Assembly (NCBI GenBank): GCA_028565635.1
Contig: JAOXYB010024091.1
Span: 1 to 16,314 of the forward strand
DNA length: 16,314 nt
Source: Phoronis ovalis
Lineage: Eukaryota; Phoronida; Phoronidae
Direction: 5' to 3'
Every line of letters begins with the position of its first letter. The stretch's first letter is position 1. The notes under the pieces were generated by a model. That model worked only from the letters and a program-made list of their open reading frames with translations. It was not told where the DNA came from and did not search any database. Position numbers and translations under genes: made by a program. This document shows, in pieces, positions 12,401-16,314 of the stretch.

Positions 12401-14746
12401 AGGTAAGATTTGTTTTTCCACTTACCACAATGGATCTCATCCGAGAAGTCCAGACATCCAGGGTCAATATCACACCGATATTCTCCAGGTATACAGATGC
12501 CATCATCACATTGGTAACTGTTACCACTAGTCACTGCACAGGCTATAATGATAAAGATGTATTAACTAAGTATTTGCCGTGATGCATTTACAAAATGGAA
12601 TTATACTTTCAATACATAAATGTAAGAATGCAGGACAAAAAGTATTTAAAATCAGGCAGGCACAGATAAATTAAACTTTTCATTTGTTATGCAAAATTTA
12701 TTTGTCAAAATTGAAGATTTTCCACAGGGAACATTGCCTTTGATACGTAAATTTACAACAGCTTACAACAATTATAAATCATCTTGTTTAATACTATATA
12801 CTGGTATGTGTGATCCCATGAATACAATAATACAGACCCTGTGGAATTCCATATTATCTCACCACAGCACTGCCGCTGTTTGGAGGAATTATAAGATGGC
12901 GGTACAAGCATTTGATAAGCAAATTAGTTCCATCTAAAGCACCCAAACATATCCAAAGGTTACGGAAATGCTCGTAGCATCATCTTGGAGTTACTTCTTT
13001 TCAGTAAATAACCGTGGTGCTGCTGTGAGTTTGATTACTTATTAAATAAATGTTTCTCATCAAAAAAAACAATTTTTTGTCTGAAACTTCAAAGAATCAC
13101 TGGTATTATATATGGGGATCTTCACAGAATTTGCTATTTCTGCTGTGGAATTTGTCATTCTGTTGCAGAATAAGAAAAAAAAATTGTGCAGAATTTTAAC
13201 TTTTTCTCTGCGGAATTCCACAGGGTCTGATACTAGGTACTACCGGTTGGCATAATAATAATAATACCAACATGCAACTTCTGCGCATGTAAAAAAAAAT
13301 CTTATTTGACCCAGTGCACACTGCAAGTACATTCATTTATATTCAGAGGCAATATTCTAAAACTGCACAGTCAAGTAGTTGTGACATATCACACTTACTG
13401 CAGTTGGCTTCATCTGAACCATCTGAACAGTCAGCATAGTTGTTGCATACGTAATACTTAGGAATGCACTGCCCATCTCCACAGGTGAACCCAGTTTCAG
13501 CACAATCTAAATATACATACAAATAAAATATTCAATCAAAATTTTTAAATTAATATTTAAAAGTCAATCTATATTTTTTTATGTCTGAAACAAACAAATC
13601 ATTCAATTATGTCAAATTTCCCACAGGTTTGTCCTTACATTTTATGCATGCTTAACACACTCAAGAGATATCCTGAGGATAATTTGAATGACAGGCTAGT
13701 TATTTTTGTACAAATTATCATCATTTTCTAGGTAATTTTTATTAACAACTTCGTTTAAGACTAGTTTCAATCTTTTAAAAAGATATTTGTTTACTTCCAA
13801 TGAACTTATAAATAACCAAAATAAAAATACTTGAATCCATAAGTTCTGTACATTAAATAATTACGTAAATAATCAAGACATCATTTTCAAACAATGGTAA
13901 ATCTAGGCAGTTACTAAAATGAAAGTATTCTGTTGTGTATTTATATACCTACCAACAATTTCAGGAGGACATGCTCTGTCTTGCACATAGATGTCATCCA
14001 ATGCAACATCACTGGTAAAGTTATATCCTCTAATAGCGACAAATGTAACATAAAATTGACCTTGACTGGTAAAATTAAGTTTCCCTTCTGTCCACCGAGG
14101 ACCTTGATTACCCGATCTGGTCCATTTGGTTATAGTCTCGTTTGCCATATTGTACACTGTAACATTAAGACTACCCATAGCTTCTCCATACATGTGATAG
14201 AAGAATGAAATACAGCTACCATTCTCATTGGATGTATAAAGAGGTGAAATCAGCTGTGCTTTATGACCTGGAACCTGTGGGAAACTGCCTTCAGCATATA
14301 CGTAATACACACCTGAAAAAAAATGAAAAGCATACCCTTTAAAAACAGTAGCATATTATTATAGTTATAGTAGAACAATCGTACGATTTGATGTCTATCT
14401 ATCTTGATTATATGCAGTACTGTAACATTCGCTTCTATCTATTACATTATACTGAATTACCAAAGTATACTCTTTTTGATATAATTCTGTATAGTTACAA
14501 TGTATTAGTAACTGACTTTGTTGACATGAGTACTACATATGCAGTCACTCACCTAAAAAAAGAGGTATGAAGTAAAAATGAATGCAAAACTACCTGAGAT
14601 GCCTAATGAATGGTCAGATTCTGGTCCTGTGCCTGTTGATGGTGTACTACTGTTATGTCTCACCCAGTCAAAGTCATCTTCCATATCATTACGATATCCA
14701 CAGATTGTGTTATTCTCAAATGTGCACAAGCCATTGGAACGAATTA
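271..14746 (-). CDS. Partial MAM/LDLa/CUB mosaic extracellular protein gene (13 internal exons)
   Basis: Thirteen exons on the minus strand join into one frame of 783 codons: 14746-14594, 14312-13953, 13506-13399, 12542-12426, 12272-12117, 11620-11432, 10505-10362, 9991-9839, 9474-9207, 9007-8844, 4652-4513, 1581-1344 and 429-271. Every junction has AG/GT ends and matching phase. Most are phase 1; the exceptions are one phase 2 (MAM3) and one phase 0 (CUB). Domain order is MAM, LDLa, LDLa, MAM, MAM, Thr/Ser/Pro linker, CUB, partial MAM. MAM domains are adhesion or oligomerisation modules, LDLa modules bind calcium and protein ligands, and CUB modules bind proteins, so a secreted or membrane ectodomain is inferred. 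Many N-x-S/T sequons fit the secretory pathway. The start codon, signal peptide, any transmembrane segment and the stop are outside the window. MALRD1-like and MAMDC4-like proteins share MAM+LDLa; enteropeptidase shares CUB-MAM. The orthologue is unresolved. Confidence 0.9.
430..1343 (-). other. Intron between CUB and MAM4 exons (914 bases)
   Basis: AT-rich intron with no open frame worth reporting. The only texture I see is a loose local duplication around 843-935 in which CTCAGGATTTC and CTCATGATTTC recur near related GGAAT words. No inverted-repeat element or gene was recognised. Confidence 0.6.
1344..1581 (-). CDS. Exon: CUB domain, C-terminal half (lacks cysteines 3 and 4)
   Basis: This 238 base exon (phase 0 to 1) has acceptor ATATTTTTGCAG and donor ATCACAG|GTGGGT. 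It continues the CUB domain with [20 protein letters not shown], then YDG, a Ser/Thr-rich loop, AFSGD, and a final block with [10 protein letters not shown] and SGFEAKFDF. These match the family's FD-x-x-x-VYDG, SG, hydrophobic-x-F-x-S-D and GF-x-A-x-F motifs. No cysteine occurs anywhere in this exon, so the usual second CUB disulfide is absent. The acidic residue normally in the F-x-L-E motif is also not at its usual place, although the FD and TD aspartates remain. Sequons NTT occur twice. Confidence 0.88.
2370..2405. repeat. Short hairpin, CCCGAG stem
   Basis: AAACCCGAG at 2372-2380 pairs perfectly with CTCGGGTTT at 2395-2403. The pairing extends to GC on both sides with one bulged A, leaving a 14 base loop. 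No terminator-like T run or known RNA family was recognised. Confidence 0.6.
3300..3611 (+). CDS. Candidate 103-codon ORF opposite to the host gene, unknown
   Basis: An ATG at 3300 with A at -3 (AACACAATGT) opens 103 codons ending in TAA, on the strand opposite to the host gene and inside its CUB intron. The peptide is basic to neutral, Lys- and Ser-rich, with no signal peptide, no membrane segment, and a single cysteine near each end. It begins [10 protein letters not shown] and contains [21 protein letters not shown] recognise no family. In AT-rich DNA a 100-codon frame is somewhat longer than expected by chance but not decisive. It could be a nested gene, an exon, a decayed transposon or retrocopy fragment, or chance. 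Confidence 0.25.
   Translation: MSSICTKNLFNIEKYTIVKAAGKILHPKSTRYPTFFTSNAEYLKRNTKTVPYQLLLPDNKMEPEQVVSRFASLSNIQFSDLILNKDSSSTRKSTKYSTDVLCA
3879..4102. repeat. Inverted-repeat (foldback) unit with CTGGGTACTC arms
   Basis: Left arm 3879-3901 and right arm 4080-4102 are reverse complements at 20 of 23 positions, sharing ACTGGGTACTC exactly, with a 178 base AT-rich spacer. No clear target-site duplication was found. The core GGGTACTC also forms the ends of the MITE at 8556-8827, in the same inward orientation, so the two may be related. Confidence 0.6.
4320..4365. repeat. Hairpin with 10 bp arms
   Basis: TTGGCAATAA (4320-4329) is exactly complementary to TTATTGCCAA (4356-4365), with a 26 base loop. 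No known RNA family was recognised. Confidence 0.5.
4513..4652 (-). CDS. Exon: CUB domain, N-terminal half
   Basis: This 140 base exon (phase 1 to 0) has acceptor TTTTTTTTACAG and donor GGACAG|GTAATT. It encodes [19 protein letters not shown], then [20 protein letters not shown]. The C-x-GG opening, the P-G-x-I turn and the C-x-W-x-L-x-A-P-I-G segment are the standard first half of a CUB domain, including cysteines 1 and 2. It joins the linker exon at 8844 across a 4.2 kb intron in matching phase, and the second CUB exon at 1581 in phase 0. Confidence 0.85.
5505..6191. mobile_element. Non-autonomous DNA transposon, TA-flanked, 687 bp
   Basis: Terminal inverted repeats of 24 bases (5505-5528 and 6168-6191) match at 21 positions, beginning CC(A/G)TATTTTCTC and ending GCCC. 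Each end is bordered by TA (5503-5504, 6192-6193), as expected for a Tc1/mariner or pogo-type insertion. Inside both ends a G-rich motif of the form GGGGG(C/T)RATTATTAGAGA recurs several times in direct orientation. The left end contains an 11 bp-arm palindrome, AATAATTGCCC/GGGCAATTATT (5518-5540). An open frame at 5809-5997 (62 codons, ending in TAA) lies in the middle. It contains [20 protein letters not shown] but no transposase motif I recognise. The superfamily call rests on the TA borders only. Confidence 0.75.
6270..6360. repeat. Tandem repeat, 3.1 copies of a 29 base unit
   Basis: Three consecutive identical 29 base units (6270-6298, 6299-6327, 6328-6356), each starting AAATTAAAGTTTC and ending CATATCATTAT, are followed by four bases of a fourth. 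The absence of mismatches between copies implies a recent expansion, or an assembly artefact in this intron. Confidence 0.95.
6638..6664. repeat. Near-perfect palindrome, 13 bp arms and 1 base spacer
   Basis: Arms AAAAAAAGTGTAG (6638-6650) and CTACACTTTTTTT (6652-6664) are exact reverse complements around a single G. Transcribed from the plus strand it would form a hairpin followed by T-rich sequence. No function can be assigned. Confidence 0.8.
7055..7075. repeat. Short TTTCTG microsatellite
   Basis: Three and a half exact copies of TTTCTG, preceded by a related TGTTTG. Confidence 0.8.
8025..8060 (+). mobile_element. Possible piggyBac-type transposon end
   Basis: The sequence TTAACCCTTTACCTTCC starts at 8025. 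It resembles piggyBac-family termini, which insert at TTAA and usually continue CCCTTT-x-CC. Seventeen bases on is a perfect 16 base palindrome, TGCTGATATATCAGCA (8045-8060), like the subterminal palindromes of many small piggyBac elements. No matching GGGTTAA end was found downstream, so this would be a solo or truncated end. An unrecognised 87-codon frame (8101-8364) follows it. Confidence 0.4.
8556..8827. mobile_element. hAT-like MITE with 8 bp target duplication
   Basis: A 272 base element is flanked by exact direct copies of TGCACAAT (8548-8555 and 8828-8835). An 8 bp duplication is the signature of hAT-superfamily insertion. The ends are imperfect inverted repeats: left GGGTACTCATGGTTTTTTG and right, reversed, GGGTACTCAAGGTATTTTTTG. 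Within it the motif AGCAATCCAAAT or close variants recurs about five times. There is no transposase, so it would depend on another copy. The right edge is eight bases from the splice donor of the linker exon. Confidence 0.85.
8844..9007 (-). CDS. Exon: MAM3 C-terminus plus Thr/Ser/Pro linker
   Basis: This 164 base exon (phase 2 to 1) has acceptor GGAATTTTCAG and donor CAGCCAG|GTATGTG. The first half finishes MAM3: [20 protein letters not shown], then the last cysteine in GRCF. The second half is a linker of about 25 residues rich in Thr, Ser and Pro ([20 protein letters not shown]). It is probably O-glycosylated and extended, and it separates the MAM block from the CUB domain. The donor lies eight bases from the target-site duplication of a MITE (8548-8835), so splicing of this exon takes place right next to inserted DNA. 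Confidence 0.88.
9207..9474 (-). CDS. Exon: MAM3 domain, middle part
   Basis: This 268 base exon runs from phase 1 to phase 2, with acceptor GTCTTTTAG and donor TTCCTTCAG|GTAACT. It encodes [15 protein letters not shown], the MAM core [18 protein letters not shown], and [10 protein letters not shown] up to [10 protein letters not shown]. The intron at SFR is the only phase 2 intron found in this gene and splits a beta strand that is uninterrupted in MAM1 and MAM2. An NLT sequon lies just before the exon end. Confidence 0.9.
9475..9838 (-). other. Intron within MAM3 (364 bases)
   Basis: AT-rich intron between the first two MAM3 exons. I see no repeat or element in it. Confidence 0.6.
9839..9991 (-). 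CDS. Exon: MAM3 domain, N-terminal part
   Basis: This 153 base exon (phase 1 to 1) has acceptor CTTTTTCCAG and donor TACAACG|GTATTT. It starts with a proline-rich spacer (PAPVDPPL) and then the MAM opening [12 protein letters not shown], a YQWEINY segment, and a Ser/Tyr/Gly-rich stretch ending GPGNNYYNG. The usual D-x-x-x-G before the donor is replaced by NNYYNG, a small departure from MAM1, MAM2 and MAM4. The exon has the same length and phase as the matching MAM1 exon, which fits duplication of an ancestral module. Confidence 0.88.
9992..10361 (-). other. Intron between MAM2 and MAM3 (370 bases)
   Basis: AT-rich phase 1 intron with no recognisable content. Confidence 0.6.
10362..10505 (-). 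CDS. Exon: MAM2 domain, C-terminal part
   Basis: This 144 base exon has acceptor ATATTCCAG. Its donor is read as ACATTACAC|GTACGT, chosen because it keeps phase 1 into the next exon; a second GT four bases further on would not. It encodes [20 protein letters not shown], then [20 protein letters not shown] and a final cysteine in SCDIT. The EATRG-x-GD-I-ALDEV ending is the typical last part of a MAM domain. MAM3 follows after a short PAPVDPPL spacer in the next exon. Confidence 0.88.
10506..11431 (-). other. Intron within MAM2 (926 bases)
   Basis: This is the intron that MAM1 and MAM3 lack at this position. It is AT-rich, and I found no terminal inverted repeats or tandem repeats that would explain its origin. 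Confidence 0.6.
11432..11620 (-). CDS. Exon: MAM2 domain, middle part
   Basis: This 189 base exon (phase 1 to 1) has acceptor CATTGTAG and donor CGATATG|GTTTGT. The translation runs [14 protein letters not shown], then the MAM core [18 protein letters not shown], and ends at LVWLRYG. Without splicing at this donor the frame reaches a stop about eight codons later, which supports the exon end. The next exon continues with NLGNQW, matching the GNQGPRW segment that MAM1 encodes without interruption. An intron has therefore been gained here, or lost in the siblings. Confidence 0.9.
11621..12116 (-). other. Intron within MAM2, first (496 bases)
   Basis: AT-rich intron separating the MAM2 opening from its core, at the same position as in MAM1 and MAM3. 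Nothing else is visible. Confidence 0.6.
12117..12272 (-). CDS. Exon: MAM2 domain, N-terminal part
   Basis: This 156 base exon (phase 1 to 1) has acceptor ATCCTTCAG and donor CCAACAG|GTTTAT. It opens a MAM domain with [12 protein letters not shown], followed by a Ser/Asn-rich stretch with YNWSP, and closes with the conserved [11 protein letters not shown]. The spacing between the first two cysteines and the tryptophan matches MAM1, MAM3 and MAM4. Sequons include NCT, NSS and NYS. It follows LDLa2 directly with no linker. The intron before it is only 153 bases, and more than half of that is a two-copy 41 base repeat. Confidence 0.9.
12291..12372. repeat. Tandem duplication, 2 x 41 bases, in a short intron
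   Basis: Units 12291-12331 and 12332-12372, each starting TTTATATAGTGAGATAATAA, differ at one base (A or G). They make up 82 of the 153 intron bases between LDLa2 and MAM2, so the duplication more than doubled that intron. Confidence 0.93.
12426..12542 (-). CDS. Exon: LDL-receptor class A repeat 2 (divergent calcium box)
   Basis: This 117 base exon (phase 1 to 1) has acceptor TCATTATAG and donor ATTGTG|GTAAGTGG. It encodes six cysteines in LDLa spacing: [26 protein letters not shown]. The hydrophobic position before cysteine 2 is a tyrosine. The calcium box reads GCLDFSDE where repeat 1 has DCSDGSDE. The acidic residue before cysteine 5 is therefore glycine, and the Gly of the DGSDE motif is Phe. 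The later Asp and Glu remain, so the fold is likely kept while calcium affinity may be lower. That last point is inference. Confidence 0.9.
12833..13229. mobile_element. Non-autonomous inverted-repeat element, 397 bp
   Basis: CAGACCCTGTGGAATTCC at 12833-12850 is repeated exactly in reverse complement at 13212-13229, an 18 bp perfect terminal inverted repeat. Both ends are bordered by ATA on the outside, compatible with a TA or 3 bp target duplication; no 8 bp duplication is seen. CTGYKGAATT-like words recur inside the right half. The 82-codon frame at 12689-12937 crosses the left end and is not a gene. The element sits in the intron between the two LDLa exons. Its superfamily is undecided. 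Confidence 0.75.
13399..13506 (-). CDS. Exon: LDL-receptor class A repeat 1
   Basis: This 108 base exon (36 codons, phase 1 to 1) is a textbook single-exon LDLa module. The acceptor is ATATTTAG and the donor AACTGCA|GTAAGTG. All six cysteines are present ([25 protein letters not shown]), and the calcium box CSDGSDE is intact. Known LDLa modules fold around one calcium ion held by the Asp/Glu cluster near the C-terminus, and this copy keeps that cluster. It sits between MAM1 and a second LDLa exon. Symmetric phase 1 borders mean it can be inserted, skipped or duplicated without a frame change. Confidence 0.93.
13507..13952 (-). other. Intron between MAM1 and LDLa1 (446 bases)
   Basis: AT-rich phase 1 intron. 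No repeat, element or additional exon was recognised. Confidence 0.6.
13953..14312 (-). CDS. Exon: MAM1 domain, C-terminal part
   Basis: This 360 base exon begins after a long pyrimidine tract ending TTTTTTTTCAG and ends at ATTGTTG|GTAGGT, phase 1 at both ends. It completes MAM1 in one piece: VYYVYAEG, a loop, then [18 protein letters not shown], which is the family's hallmark core (cysteine, F-Y-H-M-Y-G, G-x-L). Next come a [13 protein letters not shown] segment, the [10 protein letters not shown] strand, and DVALDDIYV before the last cysteine (RACPPE). Sequons occur at NVT, NET and two NFT sites. In MAM2 and MAM3 the matching segment is split by an extra intron, at a different place in each, so this domain has the simplest exon structure of the three. 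A DDIYV-type ending followed by a cysteine is diagnostic of MAM. Confidence 0.92.
14594..14746 (-). CDS. Exon: MAM1 domain, N-terminal part
   Basis: This 153 base exon (phase 1 to phase 1) follows a TTTCAG acceptor and ends at CTCAG|GTAGTT. It encodes the start of a MAM domain: first cysteine in [12 protein letters not shown], then an acidic stretch with FDW, a Ser/Thr-rich stretch and [12 protein letters not shown], the usual opening of the family. Two N-x-S/T sequons (NNT, NSS) are visible. The rest of MAM1 is in the next exon (13953-14312). The open frame runs on upstream to 14816, but the residues there do not look like MAM and a good acceptor sits at 14747-14749, so I cut the exon there. 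The preceding exon, which must end in phase 1, was not found in the window. Confidence 0.85.
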
Positions 14747-15329
14747 CTGAAACAGTGAACCAGATGTATCTCAATTCATCCTGGAGATCAGACTCAAAGC
14801 AGAGGGTGATACGCATGTTTGTGAATAAATATGCGTGAAAAGGGTTATTTTTTAAAACAAAGCACGTTAACCTGCATTACGCAGTAGTTGTTAAATTTTT
14901 ATCAAATACACACATCAAGTGTTCTTATTTAATGTTCTGTATGCATGAGGGTGATTCACTTACCAGCTTATGTTAATTCAAATACAATACCGATAAATAG
15001 ATAAAAATATGAAATTTCTTTTAGTCAGTGACAAGATGTCAAAGTTTAAATAGTAGAAAAATGGATTTAGTTGGGTACCATTTATTCCCTTGAGTCGGAT
15101 CCCCAGGCAATTTGTTCTTTACAAAATGTGATTTACACGTTGGAAAACATTTATTTAATTGCTAGTGGTTAATAAAGAAGATGACAAGAATCTTACAAAC
15201 TTGTAAGTAATTATGTACAAGGCCGCAGTCAGTCACTCCATAAACGGGTGCAGACAGATGCCCATCATATTATGCAGTTTCTGTAGTTGTAAAGCCATCT
15301 TTGTATTTATAAGAGTTGTGAGGTTGATA
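14747..15329. other. Upstream intron or flank, nothing recognised
   Basis: This is the region upstream of the first exon found. It contains a consensus-like donor on the minus strand (AAGCTG|GTAAGTG at 14964/14963), but all frames ending there hit a stop within a few codons, so it could at most be an untranslated exon. No signal-peptide exon was identified. Confidence 0.45.
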
Positions 15330-16314
15330 ATAGAGGGAAAATCTTGAAAGTGATTTACATGAACATTATAAACAATCTGCATTTTGACCTGTATTTACCC
15401 TGTACCAAACACGAAGTTGATCGGATAAAAACTGAAGCAGTTATGGCGCGACAAACAAAGTATTATGCATGAAAAATGTCGAAGATTCGCATCGGCATTT
15501 GACATACTTCTCAAGGTCATTTTGAAATGTGGCCTGGCCTAATACGCCCACCAACCTATGGCCTATGTAAATCCACCTTTAAATCGTCCACTCATCGCTT
15601 TGTCTTTCCCAAAATGGGCGCAACGAAACGTGCACTCTCGGGTGCAAACATGGCTGCCAGTCGGCCATGTTGGAAGTAATCGGAGTCAAACTTATGTCCG
15701 ACGTGTACTTTGACCAGTACTTACCCTGTACCAAATATGAAGATGATCCGACAAAGACAAAAGCTATTATTGCAAGTTAACATCTTGAGAACAAACATGG
15801 CCACCAGTCGGCCATCTTGAATGTGATCCATGTCGAAATTACAGACGATCTGCATCTTGACCTGTATTTAGCCCGTACCAAATATAAAGCTGATCGGATG
15901 AATGAAAACTGAAGCAGTTATTGCGCGACAAAGAAAATATTACGCGCAACAAAAATTGTCTAAGATTCGAATAGACATTTGACCTACTTCTCAAGGCCAC
16001 TTTGAAATGTCACCTGTCATAATACGCCCACCAACCCATGGCCTACGTGAATCCACCTTCGAATCGTCAAGTTAACACTTCGTCTTTCCCGAAATGGGCG
16101 CAATATAACGTGCGCTATCAGGGAAAAACATGGCCGCCAGTCGGCCATCTTGAAAGCGATCCACATGCAAATTACAAACAATCGGCATTTTGACCAGTAT
16201 TTACCCTGTACCAAATATGAAGATGATCCGACAAAAGCAAAAGCTATTATTACGAGCCAACATCTCGAGAACAAACATGGCCACCAGTCGGCCATCTTGA
16301 ACGTGATCCATGTC
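15330..16314. repeat. Higher-order tandem repeat, 480 bp period (333 + 147)
   Basis: Two subunits share a start of the form CGGCCATCTTG and a block with TTTGACC-GTA-TTA-CCGTACCAAATA. They alternate: a short one (15662-15808 and 16142-16288, 147 bases) and a long one (15809-16141, 333 bases, with an earlier copy from about 15360 to 15661). Matching points recur exactly 480 bases apart (15662/16142, 15801/16281, 15809/16289). A third period begins and runs off the window. The long subunit adds a block with AATACGCCCACCAACC and TCTTTCCC-AAATGGGCGCAA that the short one lacks. Open frames in the array are by-products of the repeat. Confidence 0.88.

Noticed and set aside
12689-12937. 82-codon plus-strand frame in the LDLa intron
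   Set aside because: It crosses the left end of the 397 bp element and shows no domain.
14747-14816. Open frame continues upstream of the first MAM1 exon with a methionine
   Set aside because: The residues do not fit MAM or a signal peptide, and a TTTCAG acceptor in the right phase lies at 14747, so this is treated as intron.
14950-15010. Strong-looking minus-strand donor (GTAAGTG) that might end a first exon
   Set aside because: All frames reaching it hit stops within a few codons and none gives phase 1 with a start codon. At best it is an untranslated exon.
16017-16295. 92-codon minus-strand frame with MADW-like repeats
   Set aside because: It lies entirely in the 480 bp repeat; its internal repetition simply mirrors the DNA repeat.

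Overview
This window is AT-rich animal nuclear DNA, not bacterial. It has long introns with GT-AG boundaries, short exons that begin and end in phase 1, extracellular mosaic domains (MAM, LDL-receptor class A, CUB), and several small inverted-repeat DNA transposons. The sequence does not fix the species. An invertebrate is most likely. A mollusc is a weak guess from repeat style only (a CGACGACG-rich tract near 130, a GGGAGACAATT motif near 7397).

One gene dominates: an internal part of a large minus-strand gene, read from 14746 down to 271. I joined 13 exons by hand. All have AG acceptors and GT donors, all phases match, and they give one open frame of 2349 bases (783 codons) with no stop. 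N- to C-terminal order is MAM1, LDLa1, LDLa2, MAM2, MAM3, a Thr/Ser/Pro linker, CUB, then the first third of MAM4. Neither the start codon and signal peptide nor the stop lies in the window. The product is probably a secreted or type I membrane, N-glycosylated, calcium-dependent protein related in style to MAM/LDLa proteins (MALRD1, MAMDC4) or to CUB-MAM proteins such as enteropeptidase. The exact orthologue cannot be named.

Layout from left to right: 1-190, a copy of an interspersed repeat; 271-429, MAM4 exon; 430-1343, plain intron; 1344-1581 and 4513-4652, CUB exons around a 2.9 kb intron that holds an opposite-strand 103-codon ORF and an inverted-repeat unit; 4653-8843, a 4.2 kb intron crowded with mobile-element remains (a 687 bp TA-flanked element, a 3 x 29 bp tandem repeat, a near-perfect palindrome, a piggyBac-like end, and a hAT-like MITE with an 8 bp target duplication only 8 bases from an exon); 8844-9991, MAM3; 10362-12272, MAM2; 12426-13506, two LDLa exons with a 397 bp inverted-repeat element between them; 13953-14746, MAM1; 14747-15250, nothing recognisable; about 15330-16314, a 480 bp higher-order repeat related to the repeat at base 1.

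No rRNA, tRNA, CRISPR array or operon-like structure was seen. The most interesting points are the mosaic architecture, different intron patterns in three sibling MAM domains, a CUB domain without its second cysteine pair, and the MITE beside a splice donor.
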